This document shows positions 1 to 9,439 of a DNA stretch of 64,000 nt, in pieces. Source of the stretch: Clostridia bacterium (GTDB lineage: Bacteria > Bacillota > Clostridia > Oscillospirales > UBA644). The stretch lies in NCBI GenBank assembly GCA_017427285.1, contig JAFRTE010000012.1, positions 62,001 to 126,000 on the forward strand, in the 5' to 3' direction. Under the pieces are notes generated by a model. That model searched no databases and was not told where the DNA came from. It saw nothing but the letters and a program-made list of their open reading frames with translations. How positions within the stretch are numbered: position 1 is the first letter of the stretch; each line of letters starts with the position of its first letter. A program made the translations under genes and the position numbers.

Positions 1-36
1 CTATAATATACAATGGTAACTTTCAGAAGGGAAAAA

Positions 37-624
37 TCAGTTGAGTTCCTTTATTTTGTTCATCGTAAAATACGAGAAAACAAGGAATACCGCGTTTATG
101 CCCGCAGAGATCCAGTCGAGCGGAAGCGGAAGATTGATAAACTGATTTACTATATAAACTATCGCAAGCGCCGAATAAACTATGCTGAAAACATACATCG
201 CCCTGCAAAGAAACCATTTTTCCTGCGACTGCATGGCGTATCCGAGCGCCGAGGCAAACATGAACATGAAAATCATCGACAGCGCAAAAAGTATGCTGCC
301 GCCTATACGGACAAGATAATTTACAACGTAGAAAAGTATTGCGAAGATCTGTCCGTCGGGACTGTTCAGCAGCGGTTCGAGCAAAAAGCTCAGAGACGAT
401 ACAAGCGTAATGAACGTAATGACCATAAGCCCCGTCGCCGCCGAGTGCGCCTCTTTGAACCATCTGTTTACGTCAACCGATTTTTCAAGTCCGAACCATA
501 AAAGAAGATAGCCCACAAAGTCCGGCAAAACGTCCATCGTTACTTCCGCATTGATGTTTGCCGAAACAAACGTATAGTCAAACCTGAAAAGGACAAACAG
601 CAGCCCTACGATCACAAGACCCAT
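37..624 (-). CDS. hypothetical multi-spanning membrane protein
   Basis: This 195-residue protein is not recognised. It is strongly hydrophobic, with an N-terminal membrane segment (about residues 1-25) and four further likely helices near 38-45, 65-85, 95-125 and 142-190, so it is probably an integral membrane protein with five or six spans. It has no catalytic motif that I can name. The start is an ATG preceded by a perfect AAAGGAGGT site. It is the last gene of the minus-strand run and follows the isomerase gene by 30 bp with no terminator visible between them, so it is probably cotranscribed. Function unknown. Confidence 0.75.
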   Translation of the reverse strand: MGLVIVGLLFVLFRFDYTFVSANINAEVTMDVLPDFVGYLLLWFGLEKSVDVNRWFKEAHSAATGLMVITFITLVSSLSFLLEPLLNSPDGQIFAILFYVVNYLVRIGGSILFALSMIFMFMFASALGYAMQSQEKWFLCRAMYVFSIVYSALAIVYIVNQFINLPLPLDWISAGINAVFLVFSYFTMNKIKELN

Positions 625-654
625 ATTGACCTCCTTTTTGTTTTTCGTTTTTTT

Positions 655-1449
655 TCAGATAAGCTTTCTGAGCGCGTTCAACGCAATTTCAAAAAGCGCG
701 TCGCCGCCTACCGAGATATCGCCCGTTGCAAGATGCGGTTCAAGCGATAAAAATCCGTTGAAATTACGCTCCTTTAACGAATCTATAAGATATTTAAGGT
801 GTCCGTCGCCCTCGCCCGAAGGCACAACCCTTTGACCCGTTTTCGCGTCCTTTATATGGAAATATACGGCGTAGTCTTTAAGAAGCTCAAACGCTTCAAC
901 CGTGTCGTGGCCTTTAATTGCAAAGTTTGCGGGATCAAACACCGCTTTTACCTTGTCTGAGTTGAGCGATTTTAAAAGATCAAGGCAGTTTTCCGCGCTT
1001 TCGCCGTAAATATCGCTCTCATTTTCGTGAAGAAGCGTAACGTTATACCCTTTTGCCGCCTCGATAAACTTATTCCATCTCTCAAGCACGTTTTCGCGGT
1101 ATTTTTCACATTCGTCCTGCGGCATGAAAAAGCTGAACATGCGTATATACCGCGTATCCGCCTCAGCCGCAAGGTCCAAAGTGTTTTTGAATTTGTCCAG
1201 ATGTGGCTCAAATTCGTCCGTAATGCCTATTTTGCCTATCGGAGAGCCGAGCGACGACACGCCGAAGCCCCTGTCTTTCATCTGCTTAATGATTTCTTTG
1301 AAATCCTTCGGCTTCCAGTCGGAAATATTAACTCCGTTTATGCCGCGAAGCTCTATATATTTCACGCCGTTTCTTTCAAGTACGTTCATCTGCTCCGTTA
1401 TATTCGCGTTTATCTCGTCGCCGAATGCGGAAAGCTCAAATTTATACAT
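655..1449 (-). CDS. sugar phosphate isomerase/epimerase-like TIM-barrel protein
   Basis: A 264-residue protein of the xylose-isomerase-like TIM barrel (AP endonuclease family 2) superfamily. The metal-ligand motifs typical of the fold are visible: a glutamate in LLHENES, an aspartate/asparagine pair in VFDPANF, a histidine in YFHIKDA and a glutamate in LSLEPH near the C terminus. Such proteins isomerise or epimerise sugars or inositols using a divalent metal; the substrate cannot be read from sequence. I place the start at the ATG at 1449, since an AGGCGGTG site sits about six bases upstream; an in-frame GTG at 1458 lies too close to that site. It follows a second isomerase-like gene by 15 bp, which suggests two steps in one sugar pathway. 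Confidence 0.85.
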   Translation of the reverse strand: MYKFELSAFGDEINANITEQMNVLERNGVKYIELRGINGVNISDWKPKDFKEIIKQMKDRGFGVSSLGSPIGKIGITDEFEPHLDKFKNTLDLAAEADTRYIRMFSFFMPQDECEKYRENVLERWNKFIEAAKGYNVTLLHENESDIYGESAENCLDLLKSLNSDKVKAVFDPANFAIKGHDTVEAFELLKDYAVYFHIKDAKTGQRVVPSGEGDGHLKYLIDSLKERNFNGFLSLEPHLATGDISVGGDALFEIALNALRKLI

Positions 1450-1464
1450 ATTTTTCACCGCCTT

Positions 1465-2244
1465 TTATTTTGTGGGGAGTCCGAGGACTTTCGTGCAGTA
1501 GTCATAGCTTATTTTCAGGCTGTCAAATCTGTCGCCCGGGCAGGAATCCTGCTCGATGGCCGCGTATTTCGCACCGATGTCTTCGCAGATTTTCGTTATA
1601 AGCTTATAATCCATATTTCCGTTGCCTATCTCGGCAAAATCGGGCGCGACCTTGTCGGGCGATATCCTGTAATCCTTGTAATGGACGACGCTCGTACGGC
1701 CCTTTAAGTTGTAAAGCCAGCCGTAAACGTTTATTCCGGCGTACTGCAGCCAGTAGCAGTCCGGCACGAACTCGACGTTTTCGTTGAACATGTCGAGGAA
1801 TACGTCCATGCCCCTCGTTTCGCCCGAAACGCGCTTGAATTCGTGCGAGTGGTTGTGATACGCAAATTTCATGCCGTGCGCCGCAAGCTTGTTGCCTACC
1901 TCGTTCGCTATTTTCGCAAAAGCCGTATATCCTTCGAGCGTCTGCGGATATTCCCCCGGCATGCCGCCAACGCCTATTACGGGGCAGCCCCACGCTTTAT
2001 GCTCTTTTACTATCGCGTCAAAATCGTCCGTAAGGCGCGAAAAAGGCGAATGCGTGATGCAGCACTCAAGCCCGTATTCCTTCAGCGTTTCCGTTACTAC
2101 CGAAGGCGTTACTTTCGTATGTCCCGAAAGCTGTATAACGTTGTAGCCGATCTCCTTTATCTTTTTCATGGACTTCACAAAGTCTTCGTCCGTCTGTATG
2201 TGCGGATGCACCGTGTAGCACTGCGCAGCTAAAATAGGTTTCAT
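1465..2244 (-). CDS. sugar phosphate isomerase/epimerase (xylose isomerase-like TIM barrel)
   Basis: A 259-residue TIM-barrel protein of the same superfamily as the next gene but clearly divergent from it. Likely metal ligands are in the YHNHSHEF motif (about residue 133), VPDCYW (aspartate), VHYKD (histidine) and AIEQD (glutamate). IolE/IolH-type dehydratases and sugar epimerases share this layout, so a role in sugar or inositol breakdown is inferred. Its ATG overlaps the stop codon of the upstream radical SAM gene by four bases (ATGA), so the two are translationally coupled although their functions look unrelated. Confidence 0.85.
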   Translation of the reverse strand: MKPILAAQCYTVHPHIQTDEDFVKSMKKIKEIGYNVIQLSGHTKVTPSVVTETLKEYGLECCITHSPFSRLTDDFDAIVKEHKAWGCPVIGVGGMPGEYPQTLEGYTAFAKIANEVGNKLAAHGMKFAYHNHSHEFKRVSGETRGMDVFLDMFNENVEFVPDCYWLQYAGINVYGWLYNLKGRTSVVHYKDYRISPDKVAPDFAEIGNGNMDYKLITKICEDIGAKYAAIEQDSCPGDRFDSLKISYDYCTKVLGLPTK

Positions 2245-3233
2245 ATTGATTTCTCGCTTTCTTTTATATATGTTATTTTTATTATTATATCAAATTCTTT
2301 TTCGAGCCGCAAAACGTTACGCCGCTTCTGCCCGACCGTTTTCGATACGTCGCTTTCCTTTGCCGCTATGCAAAAAACGCCCGAACAAACGCCGTTTTTT
2401 ATTATCTTTTCTCTGAGCCGTCGGTAAATGCGCTCGCTTTGGCACCTCTCGCCGAACGCCGGATGAAACGCGCCCGCAACGACGCCGCCGTTTTTTGCAA
2501 GGTCGGAAGAGTGAAGCCCCGCGCGTATTACCTTTATGCCGTTTTTTTCATAAAGATCCATAAGCTCCGCGCAGATTTCGACCGCTTCTTCTACGGACTG
2601 CGGCGCATACGCGCCCTCTTTCATCGCTTTTTCAAGCTTTGTTCCTTTCAGTACAACGCAGGGGTAGATCCTCACCGCGTCGGGCGAAAGCTCCGCGATT
2701 TTTTGCGCCGTAAAAAGGTCTTTTTCCCTGCTGTCTCCCGGCAGCCCCGTCATCGTCTGCAAAACAAGCGAAATTCCGCGCGCTTTTATCATCTTCGCCG
2801 CAATTTCCGTGTCCTTTGCCGTATGTCCTCTTTCCGACAGCCGCAAAACCTCTCCGTCCATGCTCTGCGCGCCAAGCTCGACGGTAGTAACGCCGTATTC
2901 GCAAAGAACGTCAAGTATATGCTCCGAAATGAAATCGGGTCTCGTTGAAAGCCGTATTCCCGTGATTTTCGGGTATTTTTTACGTGTTTTTGCCGCCGCG
3001 GCAAGATAATGCCTCATCAGCGGCTCGTCTATGCCCGTAAAACTGCCGCCGAAAAACGCGATATCCGCGCTCGCAAACCTGTCGCCGAGCCCCTCTGCGG
3101 CGGAAAAAAGAAACTCTTCGAGATCATCGGGCGGCCGCTGAACGCCGGATATCTTTTGCTGATCGCAAAACACGCATCCGTGCGGACACGCATAGTGCGG
3201 CACAAACACCGGCACCGTCGCATGCTTTTCCAT
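2241..3233 (-). CDS. radical SAM protein, Elp3-like family
   Basis: A 330-residue radical SAM protein. The cluster-binding motif CPHGCVFC (CxxxCxxC) is close to the N terminus, followed by FFGGSFTG and a glycine-rich TGLPGD segment, as in the Elp3-related family of bacterial radical SAM proteins (the catalytic half without a clear acetyltransferase domain). Substrate unknown; tRNA or another macromolecule is plausible from the family. The ATG at 3233 is preferred because GGAGGG lies nine bases upstream; a GTG at 3263 extends the frame by ten residues but overlaps the rnc stop region and has no good site. Genes of this family are often found next to rnc in Clostridia, as here. Confidence 0.85.
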   Translation of the reverse strand: MEKHATVPVFVPHYACPHGCVFCDQQKISGVQRPPDDLEEFLFSAAEGLGDRFASADIAFFGGSFTGIDEPLMRHYLAAAAKTRKKYPKITGIRLSTRPDFISEHILDVLCEYGVTTVELGAQSMDGEVLRLSERGHTAKDTEIAAKMIKARGISLVLQTMTGLPGDSREKDLFTAQKIAELSPDAVRIYPCVVLKGTKLEKAMKEGAYAPQSVEEAVEICAELMDLYEKNGIKVIRAGLHSSDLAKNGGVVAGAFHPAFGERCQSERIYRRLREKIIKNGVCSGVFCIAAKESDVSKTVGQKRRNVLRLEKEFDIIIKITYIKESEKSI

Positions 3234-3263
3234 GGCGTTCAACCCTCCGTTTATTATTTCCAC

Positions 3264-3965
3264 CTATTTGATCCCCATCAGCGCGAGCGCCGCCTTCGCC
3301 GCGGACTGTTCCGCGCTCTTTTTGGAGTGTCCCGCGCCCTTTGCGATAATGTTTGAGTTGATTTTTACCTGACAAACGAACATTCTGTCGTGAGCGGGTC
3401 CGCTTTCCTCAATAATTTCGTATGAAAGAAGCTCGCCCTTGTTTTTTTGCACGATCTCCTGCAAAACCGATTTCCAGTCGTGAATGATATCGTATTCCGC
3501 GGCGGCTTTCGCGATAAACGGCAGGATTATTTTTTTATCCTCTTCTATGCCGCCGTCCAGATAGACCGCGCCGAGCATCGCCTCCACCGCGTCTGCAAGC
3601 GTTGATTTTCTCTCCGTGCCCGCCGCCCTTTCGCCCTTGCCGAAAAGAAGGCATTCGCCGAGATTTATCTGTCTTGCAAAAACAAAAAGCGACTCTTCGC
3701 ATACGAGCGCGGCTTTAAGCTTTGTTAAAACGCCCTCGTTTTCGTTTATGTTCGAATAGAGATATTCGCAGGTAATGAGCGAAAGCACAGAGTCGCCAAG
3801 AAATTCCAGCCGCTCGTTGGACGCCGTCTCCTGTTTATGCTCGTTGTGGTAGGACGAATGCGTTATGGCGTCCGCCGCATACCGCCTGTTTTTAAAAGTA
3901 TAATTTATCTTTTTTTCAAGAAGCGTTATTTTTTCTTCCGCCTCGGGGTAAAAAGACGTTTTCAT
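3264..3965 (-). CDS. rnc: ribonuclease III
   Basis: RNase III cuts double-stranded RNA, including rRNA precursors and structured mRNAs. The protein is 233 residues, normal for the family. The signature NERLEFLGDS is at about residues 49-58, and the second catalytic acidic cluster (ADAVEAMLGAVYLD) is at about 122-135. A C-terminal double-stranded RNA-binding domain follows, ending in a helix with the KKSAEQSAAKAAL pattern. The ATG has AAGGAA upstream. It lies 11 bp after the acyl-carrier-like gene in the usual plsX-acp-rnc order. Confidence 0.97.
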   Translation of the reverse strand: MKTSFYPEAEEKITLLEKKINYTFKNRRYAADAITHSSYHNEHKQETASNERLEFLGDSVLSLITCEYLYSNINENEGVLTKLKAALVCEESLFVFARQINLGECLLFGKGERAAGTERKSTLADAVEAMLGAVYLDGGIEEDKKIILPFIAKAAAEYDIIHDWKSVLQEIVQKNKGELLSYEIIEESGPAHDRMFVCQVKINSNIIAKGAGHSKKSAEQSAAKAALALMGIK

Positions 3966-3976
3966 TTCGGTATTCC

Positions 3977-4213
3977 TTACTTTTTGTTTTGGACCGCTTC
4001 GGTGAGCTTTTCGACCGTAAACGGACCTTTTTTGGGAAGCTTCGGCGTTACGCCGAATTCCTCCTCGATTATCATTGCAATTTCGATCATATCGTATTCG
4101 TCGGCAAAAAGATCGTAAAACAGATCCGTCTCGGGCGTGATCTCGCTTTCGTCTACGGTAAATATATCGGCAAGAAACGGCTTCAAAACGTTAAAAACGC
4201 CCGGTTTAAGCAT
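3977..4213 (-). CDS. acyl carrier protein-like protein without the phosphopantetheine serine
   Basis: A 78-residue acidic helical protein with the length, spacing and position (between plsX and rnc) of acyl carrier protein. The end of helix II reads IEEEFGV, as in true ACPs. The conserved DSL motif that carries the 4'-phosphopantetheine serine is replaced by DEY: codon 4097-4099 encodes Glu where Ser is expected. As read, it cannot be converted to holo-ACP by the known Ser-dependent route. The start is the ATG at 4213 with AAGGAAG upstream, overlapping the plsX stop by eight bases; an ATG at 4270 would add a basic segment inside plsX and is less likely. It may be a regulator or a degenerate paralogue. 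Confidence 0.85.
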   Translation of the reverse strand: MLKPGVFNVLKPFLADIFTVDESEITPETDLFYDLFADEYDMIEIAMIIEEEFGVTPKLPKKGPFTVEKLTEAVQNKK

Positions 4214-5207
4214 TGTTTTCTTCCTTTTCCATGGCCGCCTCGATCTGCGGGATAACGTCCGTTTCAACAAGGTTTACCGCCTGACGTATGGAGTTGAAAA
4301 ATCCCTTTTCGTCCGACGAGCCGTGCGCCTTTATAACGGGCTTTGAAATACCCAGAAGCATCGCGCCGCCGATCTCCTTGTAATCCATGCGTTTTCTGAA
4401 TTCCTTTATGCCCTTCATAACGAAAAGCGCGCCGATTTTTGTGATTATGTTTTTGGTAAAAATGTTTTTTACCTCTTCGGAGATCATCTTGCCCGCGCCC
4501 TCGTAGGTTTTGAGTATCATATTGCCCGTAAAGCCGTCAGCCACCGCAACGTCGCATTCGCCGAGCGGCAGCCCGCGTCCCTCAACGTTGCCCACAAAAT
4601 TTATCTTTTCGTTTTGCTTTAAAAGCTTGTGGGTTTCGATATAAAGCTCCGTGCCCTTCGTTTCCTCCGCGCCGTTGTTTGCAAGACCGACTCTCGGCGA
4701 AGAAATGCCGTGGATGTTTTTCATGTAAACCGAGCCCATAACGGCGAACTGTTCGAGCATTTCCGGCTTGCAGTCAAGGTTCGCGCCGGAATCCACTATC
4801 ATCATAAGTCCGCCCTTTACGGGCATTACGGGAGCCATCGCCGCGCGCCTTACGCCTTTTATACACCTTACAAACAGCGTTGCCCCAACGAGCAGAGCAC
4901 CCGAATTTCCCGCAGAAACGAGTGCGTCGCCCTCGCCGTTTTTAAGCATTGCAAGCGATTTTGCAAGCGAACTTTCCGTTTTTTTGCGGACCGATATCGG
5001 CTCGTCGTGCATCGTTATAACGTCTTCCGCGTTTACGATCTCTATGCCGTCCTGCGGCAGGGAATTTGCGGCAAAAACCTTTTTTATCTCTTCCTCTCTG
5101 CCTACGAGCTTTATGTTTACGCCGAATTCCTTTACCGCCTTGACCGACGCCGTCACCATAACGTCCGGGGAATTGTCGGCGCCCATCGCGTCAACTATGA
5201 TTATCAT
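4206..5207 (-). CDS. plsX: phosphate acyltransferase PlsX
   Basis: PlsX converts acyl-ACP and inorganic phosphate to acyl-phosphate, the first step of phosphatidic acid synthesis in most Gram-positive bacteria; it is a peripheral membrane enzyme. The 333-residue length is normal. The family N terminus (IIVDAMGADNSP) is present, as are SAGNSGALL at about residue 100 and the glycine-rich segment ADGFTGNMILK at about 225. It sits directly downstream of trmFO with a two-base gap and overlaps the acyl-carrier-like gene. Confidence 0.97.
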   Translation of the reverse strand: MIIIVDAMGADNSPDVMVTASVKAVKEFGVNIKLVGREEEIKKVFAANSLPQDGIEIVNAEDVITMHDEPISVRKKTESSLAKSLAMLKNGEGDALVSAGNSGALLVGATLFVRCIKGVRRAAMAPVMPVKGGLMMIVDSGANLDCKPEMLEQFAVMGSVYMKNIHGISSPRVGLANNGAEETKGTELYIETHKLLKQNEKINFVGNVEGRGLPLGECDVAVADGFTGNMILKTYEGAGKMISEEVKNIFTKNIITKIGALFVMKGIKEFRKRMDYKEIGGAMLLGISKPVIKAHGSSDEKGFFNSIRQAVNLVETDVIPQIEAAMEKEENNA

Positions 5208-5209
5208 TT

Positions 5210-6520
5210 TTACTGCCCTCTCTCAAAAAATTCCGTATTTTTTATCATTTCAAGCGCGCGCTGCGAATACATTTCCTTTCTGTCCGCCTTTTTCGGCTTA
5301 CGTCCCGTCCATTCAAGCGGCGGGAAAATGCCGAAATTGACGTTCATCGGCTGAAAATCGGTTATCTGCGTATTGCTTATATAATGCGCAAGCGCTCCGA
5401 TCGCCGTTTCCGGCGGGAAAATATATCTTTCGTCCCGCGCGGCGTTTATCCCCGCAACAAATCCCGAAGAACAGCTTTCTATATACCCCTCAACGCCCGT
5501 CATCTGTCCCGCAAAAAAGAGATCTTTTCTCTTTACCGTTTCGTATGCCGCCGTAAGATTGCCCGGCGACGAGATAAACGTGTTTCTGTGCATCACGCCG
5601 TAGCGCACAAACTCGGCGTTTTCAAGCCCCGGTATCATGCCGAAAACGCGGCGCTGTTCGGGAAATCTTAGATGCGTCTGAAATCCGACTATATTGTAGA
5701 CCGTTTCCGCTGCGTTGTCCTTTCTGAGCTGAACCACCGCATACGGCGTTTTTCCCGTTTTCGGATCGGGCAGCCCGACCGGCTTCAACGGACCGAAAAG
5801 CAGCGTTTCCTTTCCCCTCGAAGCCATCGTTTCAACGGGCATGCAGCCCTCGAAAACGTTGTTTTCAAAATCCCGTATTTCCGCCGTTTCGGCGGTAACG
5901 AGCGCTTCGTAAAACGCCTCGTATTCGTCCTTCGTCATCGGACAGTTTATATAGTCCGGCGTACCCTTGCCGTAGCGCGAAGCGAAATACGCCTTTTGCA
6001 TATCTACGCTTTCAAAAGTGACCGTCGGCGCCGCGGCGTCGAAAAAATGAAGCCCTTCGCTGCCGAAAAACTCCGCGATTTTGCCCGCAAGTAAGTCCGA
6101 CGTGAGCGGACCCGTTGCGATCACGGTAGGGCAGTCAAATTCGAGCGTATCTATCTCTTTTTCGATAATTTCAATGTTCGGCTCGTTTTTTATATGCTCC
6201 GTTACGGCTCTCGGAAACGCCTCCCTGTCCACTGCAAGAGCGCCGCCCGCGGGAACGCGCGTCATATCTGCGCATTTCATGATAAGCGAGCCCATCGCGC
6301 GCAGCTCCTCTTTCAGAAGCCCTATCGCATTGGAAAGCCCTTCGGCGCGAAACGAATTTGAACAGCAAAGCTCGCAGAAATCGGACGAATTATGCGCGGG
6401 AATGCGCTTTTTCGGCTTCATTTCGTAAAGACGGACTTTCGCTCCGCTCTTCGCCGCCTGCCATGCCGCCTCGCAGCCCGCAAGACCCGCGCCGACGACG
6501 TTTACTGTCTTTTTTTCCAA
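5210..6520 (-). CDS. trmFO: methylenetetrahydrofolate-tRNA-(uracil-5-)-methyltransferase TrmFO
   Basis: TrmFO makes 5-methyluridine at position 54 of tRNA using methylenetetrahydrofolate and FAD, the route used by many Bacillota in place of TrmA. The 436-residue protein starts with the FAD-binding motif [13 protein letters not shown] and contains the family segment [18 protein letters not shown]. The start codon is TTG, supported by AAGGAG six bases upstream; no ATG at that position fits. It lies 11 bp after the short-chain dehydrogenase and just before plsX. Confidence 0.96.
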   Translation of the reverse strand: MEKKTVNVVGAGLAGCEAAWQAAKSGAKVRLYEMKPKKRIPAHNSSDFCELCCSNSFRAEGLSNAIGLLKEELRAMGSLIMKCADMTRVPAGGALAVDREAFPRAVTEHIKNEPNIEIIEKEIDTLEFDCPTVIATGPLTSDLLAGKIAEFFGSEGLHFFDAAAPTVTFESVDMQKAYFASRYGKGTPDYINCPMTKDEYEAFYEALVTAETAEIRDFENNVFEGCMPVETMASRGKETLLFGPLKPVGLPDPKTGKTPYAVVQLRKDNAAETVYNIVGFQTHLRFPEQRRVFGMIPGLENAEFVRYGVMHRNTFISSPGNLTAAYETVKRKDLFFAGQMTGVEGYIESCSSGFVAGINAARDERYIFPPETAIGALAHYISNTQITDFQPMNVNFGIFPPLEWTGRKPKKADRKEMYSQRALEMIKNTEFFERGQ

Positions 6521-6531
6521 ATTTAACTCCT

Positions 6532-7260
6532 TTATACCGTCATTCCGCCGTCAACGGTAAGTATCTGCCCCGTTATATACTCCGCCTCGGCAAGAAAAAC
6601 GACCGCTTTTGCAACTTCGCAGGGACTGCCGAAACGGCGAAGCGGTATCTGACCTTTGAGCTCGTTTACGGTGTCCGCGTCAAGCTCTGCGTTCATATCT
6701 GTATTTATGACGCCGGGACATACGCAGTTTACGCGGATATCAGAAAGCGAAAGCTCTTTTGCGAGCGCCTTCGTCATGCCTATTACGCCCGCTTTCGCCG
6801 CCGAATACGCAACTTCGCACGACGCGCCGCAAACGCCCCACATCGAAGAAATATTTACTATCGCCCCGCCGCCAGCGTTTATCATGCCTCTGGTGACCGC
6901 CTTTGAGCAGAAAAACGCGGTTTTTAAGTTGTTTGCAAAAACGTCGTCCCAGTCTTTTTCCGAAGTTTCGCAAAAAAGCTTTATCAGACTTACTCCGGCG
7001 TTGTTTACAAGCACGTCTATTCCGCCGTATTTTTTCTCCGCGGCGGCGATCATTTCGCGGACCGCGCTTTCATCCGAGCAGTCGCCCCCGTAAAGAGTAA
7101 CGTCCGCGCCGAGAGAAACGAGCTTTTTTTCAAGCTCTTTTGCCTGAGCAAAGCTGCTTTTGTAATTTACCGCGACGTTATACCCTTTTTTGGCGAATTC
7201 CTCGGCGCACGCCGCGCCTATCCCCTTCGCGCCGCCCGTTATGAATACGGTTTTTTTCAT
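6532..7260 (-). CDS. short-chain dehydrogenase/reductase, FabG-like
   Basis: A 242-residue Rossmann-fold oxidoreductase. The cofactor motif [15 protein letters not shown] is at about residues 7-21, NNAG at 86-89, the catalytic serine in NISSM and the YSAAK catalytic Tyr/Lys motif at about 152-156. It resembles 3-oxoacyl-ACP reductases, and nearby plsX and an ACP-like gene fit a lipid role, but SDR substrates cannot be assigned by sequence alone. Its ATG overlaps the topA stop by four bases (ATGA). Confidence 0.9.
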   Translation of the reverse strand: MKKTVFITGGAKGIGAACAEEFAKKGYNVAVNYKSSFAQAKELEKKLVSLGADVTLYGGDCSDESAVREMIAAAEKKYGGIDVLVNNAGVSLIKLFCETSEKDWDDVFANNLKTAFFCSKAVTRGMINAGGGAIVNISSMWGVCGASCEVAYSAAKAGVIGMTKALAKELSLSDIRVNCVCPGVINTDMNAELDADTVNELKGQIPLRRFGSPCEVAKAVVFLAEAEYITGQILTVDGGMTV

Positions 7261-9410
7261 TTGTCCTCTCCGCTCTTTTCGCGCGTCCTTTCAACTCTCG
7301 TTTCATAGCCGCACGACGCCTTCTGGCAGTAAAGACGGTTGAATTTTCTGAAAAGCGTGGAGCCGCATTTCGGGCATCTTTCCTTCGTCGGCAGATCCCA
7401 CGTCATAAATCCGCATTCGCCGGCTCTTTCGCAGGCGTAATACGTTTTTCCCGCTTTCGATCGGCGGACAAGTATCTTTCCGCCGCATTCGGGACACGTT
7501 CCGTCCGCCTCGACGACTATCGCCTTCGTGTTTTTGCAGGTCGGGTAGTTGGGACATGCGAGAAATCTTCCGAAACGGCTTACTTTGTATACCATTTTCG
7601 CGCCGCATTTTTCGCATACAACATCGCTTTCCTCGTCGGGAACGGTTACTTTTACTCCCGTCAGCTTCTTTTCCGCCTCTTTGAGCTCCGTTTCAAACCC
7701 GCCGTAAAAGCCGTTCATCGTGTCAAGATAATTCTTTTTGCCCTCTTCTATCCCGTCAAGCTCGCTTTCCATGCCGGCCGTAAAGCCGACGTCTACGATA
7801 TTGCTGAAATTCTCCGTCAATACGTCCGTCGTAACGTTTCCGAGAGACGTCGGACGAAGATTGCGTCCGTCTTTTTCAACGTAGCGCCTGTCTATTATCG
7901 TGCTTACTATCGTTGCAAACGTTGACGGTCTGCCTATTCCGTCCTCTTCAAGCGCCTTTACGAGAGAGCCTTCCGTATAGCGTGACGGCGGCTGGGTGAA
8001 TTTCTGCTCGGGATTGAGCTCTTTCAGCTCCGCCTTTTCGCACTTTGAGAGAGCGGGAAGTCTTCTCGGCAGCTTTTCGTCGTCTCCGTAGCCGTAAACC
8101 TCCGTAAAGCCGCCGAATACCGCCTTTTTATCGGACGCCTTGAAAATATACTCTTTTTTCGTGTTTTTTCCTTCCGCCGAAACGTCTACGTCCGTAACCT
8201 CGTATACCGCGGACGCCATCTGCGAGGATATAAATCTCTCCCAGATAAGCTTGTAAAGGCGGTACTGCTCGTTTGAAAGACTGTCTTTCAGTATCTGCGG
8301 CGTGAGCGTAACGTCTGTGGGACGGATCGCCTCGTGAGCGTCCTGAGCGTTGTTTTTAGATTTGTATACTCTGCGAAACGGCGGATAGTATTCCGCGCCG
8401 TATGTTTTCTGTATAAAATCCTTCGCCGCTGCGGCCGCCTCGTCCGAAATACGCTGAGAGTCTGTTCTCATATACGTTATAAGACCTACCGCGCCTCTGC
8501 CCTTTACCTCGATGCCCTCGTAAAGATTCTGCGCGATGCTCATCGTGCGGGACGGGCTGAAGCGAAGTCTCGAAGACGCCTCCTGCTGCAGGGCGGAGGT
8601 CGTAAACGGCGGCTTCGGGTTTGTTTTTTCCTCGCGTTTTTCAACGGAAAGGACTATATAATCGGCTGTTTTGATATCGTCGAGCACCGCGTCCATCGTT
8701 TCTTTGTTGCCGATAGCGATCTTGCCGTCTTTATCGCCGTAAAAGTTTGCAGTCCATTCCTTTGCCGCTTTCGTGAATACCGCCTTGAGAGTCCAGTATT
8801 CGTCGGGCACAAAAGCTTCGATCTCGCGCTCGCGGTCTACTATAAGCTTCGTTGCAACGCTCTGTACTCTGCCCGCAGAAAGCCCCGTTTTTACTTTTTT
8901 CCATAAAAACGGACTGAGCTTGTAGCCGACTATCCTGTCGAGCACGCGCCTTGCCTGCTGCGCCGAAACGCGGTTCATGTTGATTTTTCCGGGATGCTCA
9001 ACGCCCGCCGTAACTGCGGATTTCGTTACTTCGTTAAACGTAACTCTTATGTTGTCGTCGGGGTTAAGACCGAGCAGCACCGCAAGATGCCACGCTATCG
9101 CTTCACCTTCGCGGTCCGGGTCGGTCGCAAGATATACTTTTTTTGCAGACTCCGCCGCCGCTTTAAGCTCCTTTAATACTGTCGACTTGCCGTCCTTTCT
9201 CGAAACGACGTATTCCGGCTGGAATCCGTTTTCAATGTCTACGCCGAGGCGCGACGACGGCAGATCTCGGATATGTCCCTTCGACGAAAGGACTTCATAT
9301 TTTGAGCCGAGTATTTTTTTGATCGATTTGATTTTGTTGGGCGATTCTATTATAAGAAGATTTTTCGCCCCTCTTGATGGTTCTTTTGAAGTTGATTTTA
9401 CCGTTGCCAT
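7257..9410 (-). CDS. topA: DNA topoisomerase I
   Basis: Type IA topoisomerase that relaxes negative supercoils. The 717-residue protein has an N-terminal TOPRIM domain (LLIIESPNK; ATDPDREGEAIAWHL with the acidic DxD metal site), and the active-site tyrosine is in GLITYMRTDS at about residue 315. Three C4 zinc-ribbon modules follow at about residues 600-710, each with two CxxC-like pairs (CEKCG, CPECG and CPKCG starts). It follows dprA by about 29 bp, a conserved dprA-topA order in Bacillota. Confidence 0.98.
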   Translation of the reverse strand: MATVKSTSKEPSRGAKNLLIIESPNKIKSIKKILGSKYEVLSSKGHIRDLPSSRLGVDIENGFQPEYVVSRKDGKSTVLKELKAAAESAKKVYLATDPDREGEAIAWHLAVLLGLNPDDNIRVTFNEVTKSAVTAGVEHPGKINMNRVSAQQARRVLDRIVGYKLSPFLWKKVKTGLSAGRVQSVATKLIVDREREIEAFVPDEYWTLKAVFTKAAKEWTANFYGDKDGKIAIGNKETMDAVLDDIKTADYIVLSVEKREEKTNPKPPFTTSALQQEASSRLRFSPSRTMSIAQNLYEGIEVKGRGAVGLITYMRTDSQRISDEAAAAAKDFIQKTYGAEYYPPFRRVYKSKNNAQDAHEAIRPTDVTLTPQILKDSLSNEQYRLYKLIWERFISSQMASAVYEVTDVDVSAEGKNTKKEYIFKASDKKAVFGGFTEVYGYGDDEKLPRRLPALSKCEKAELKELNPEQKFTQPPSRYTEGSLVKALEEDGIGRPSTFATIVSTIIDRRYVEKDGRNLRPTSLGNVTTDVLTENFSNIVDVGFTAGMESELDGIEEGKKNYLDTMNGFYGGFETELKEAEKKLTGVKVTVPDEESDVVCEKCGAKMVYKVSRFGRFLACPNYPTCKNTKAIVVEADGTCPECGGKILVRRSKAGKTYYACERAGECGFMTWDLPTKERCPKCGSTLFRKFNRLYCQKASCGYETRVERTREKSGEDK

Positions 9411-9439
9411 TAAAATGCTCCTGTGGTTATATAATAAAA

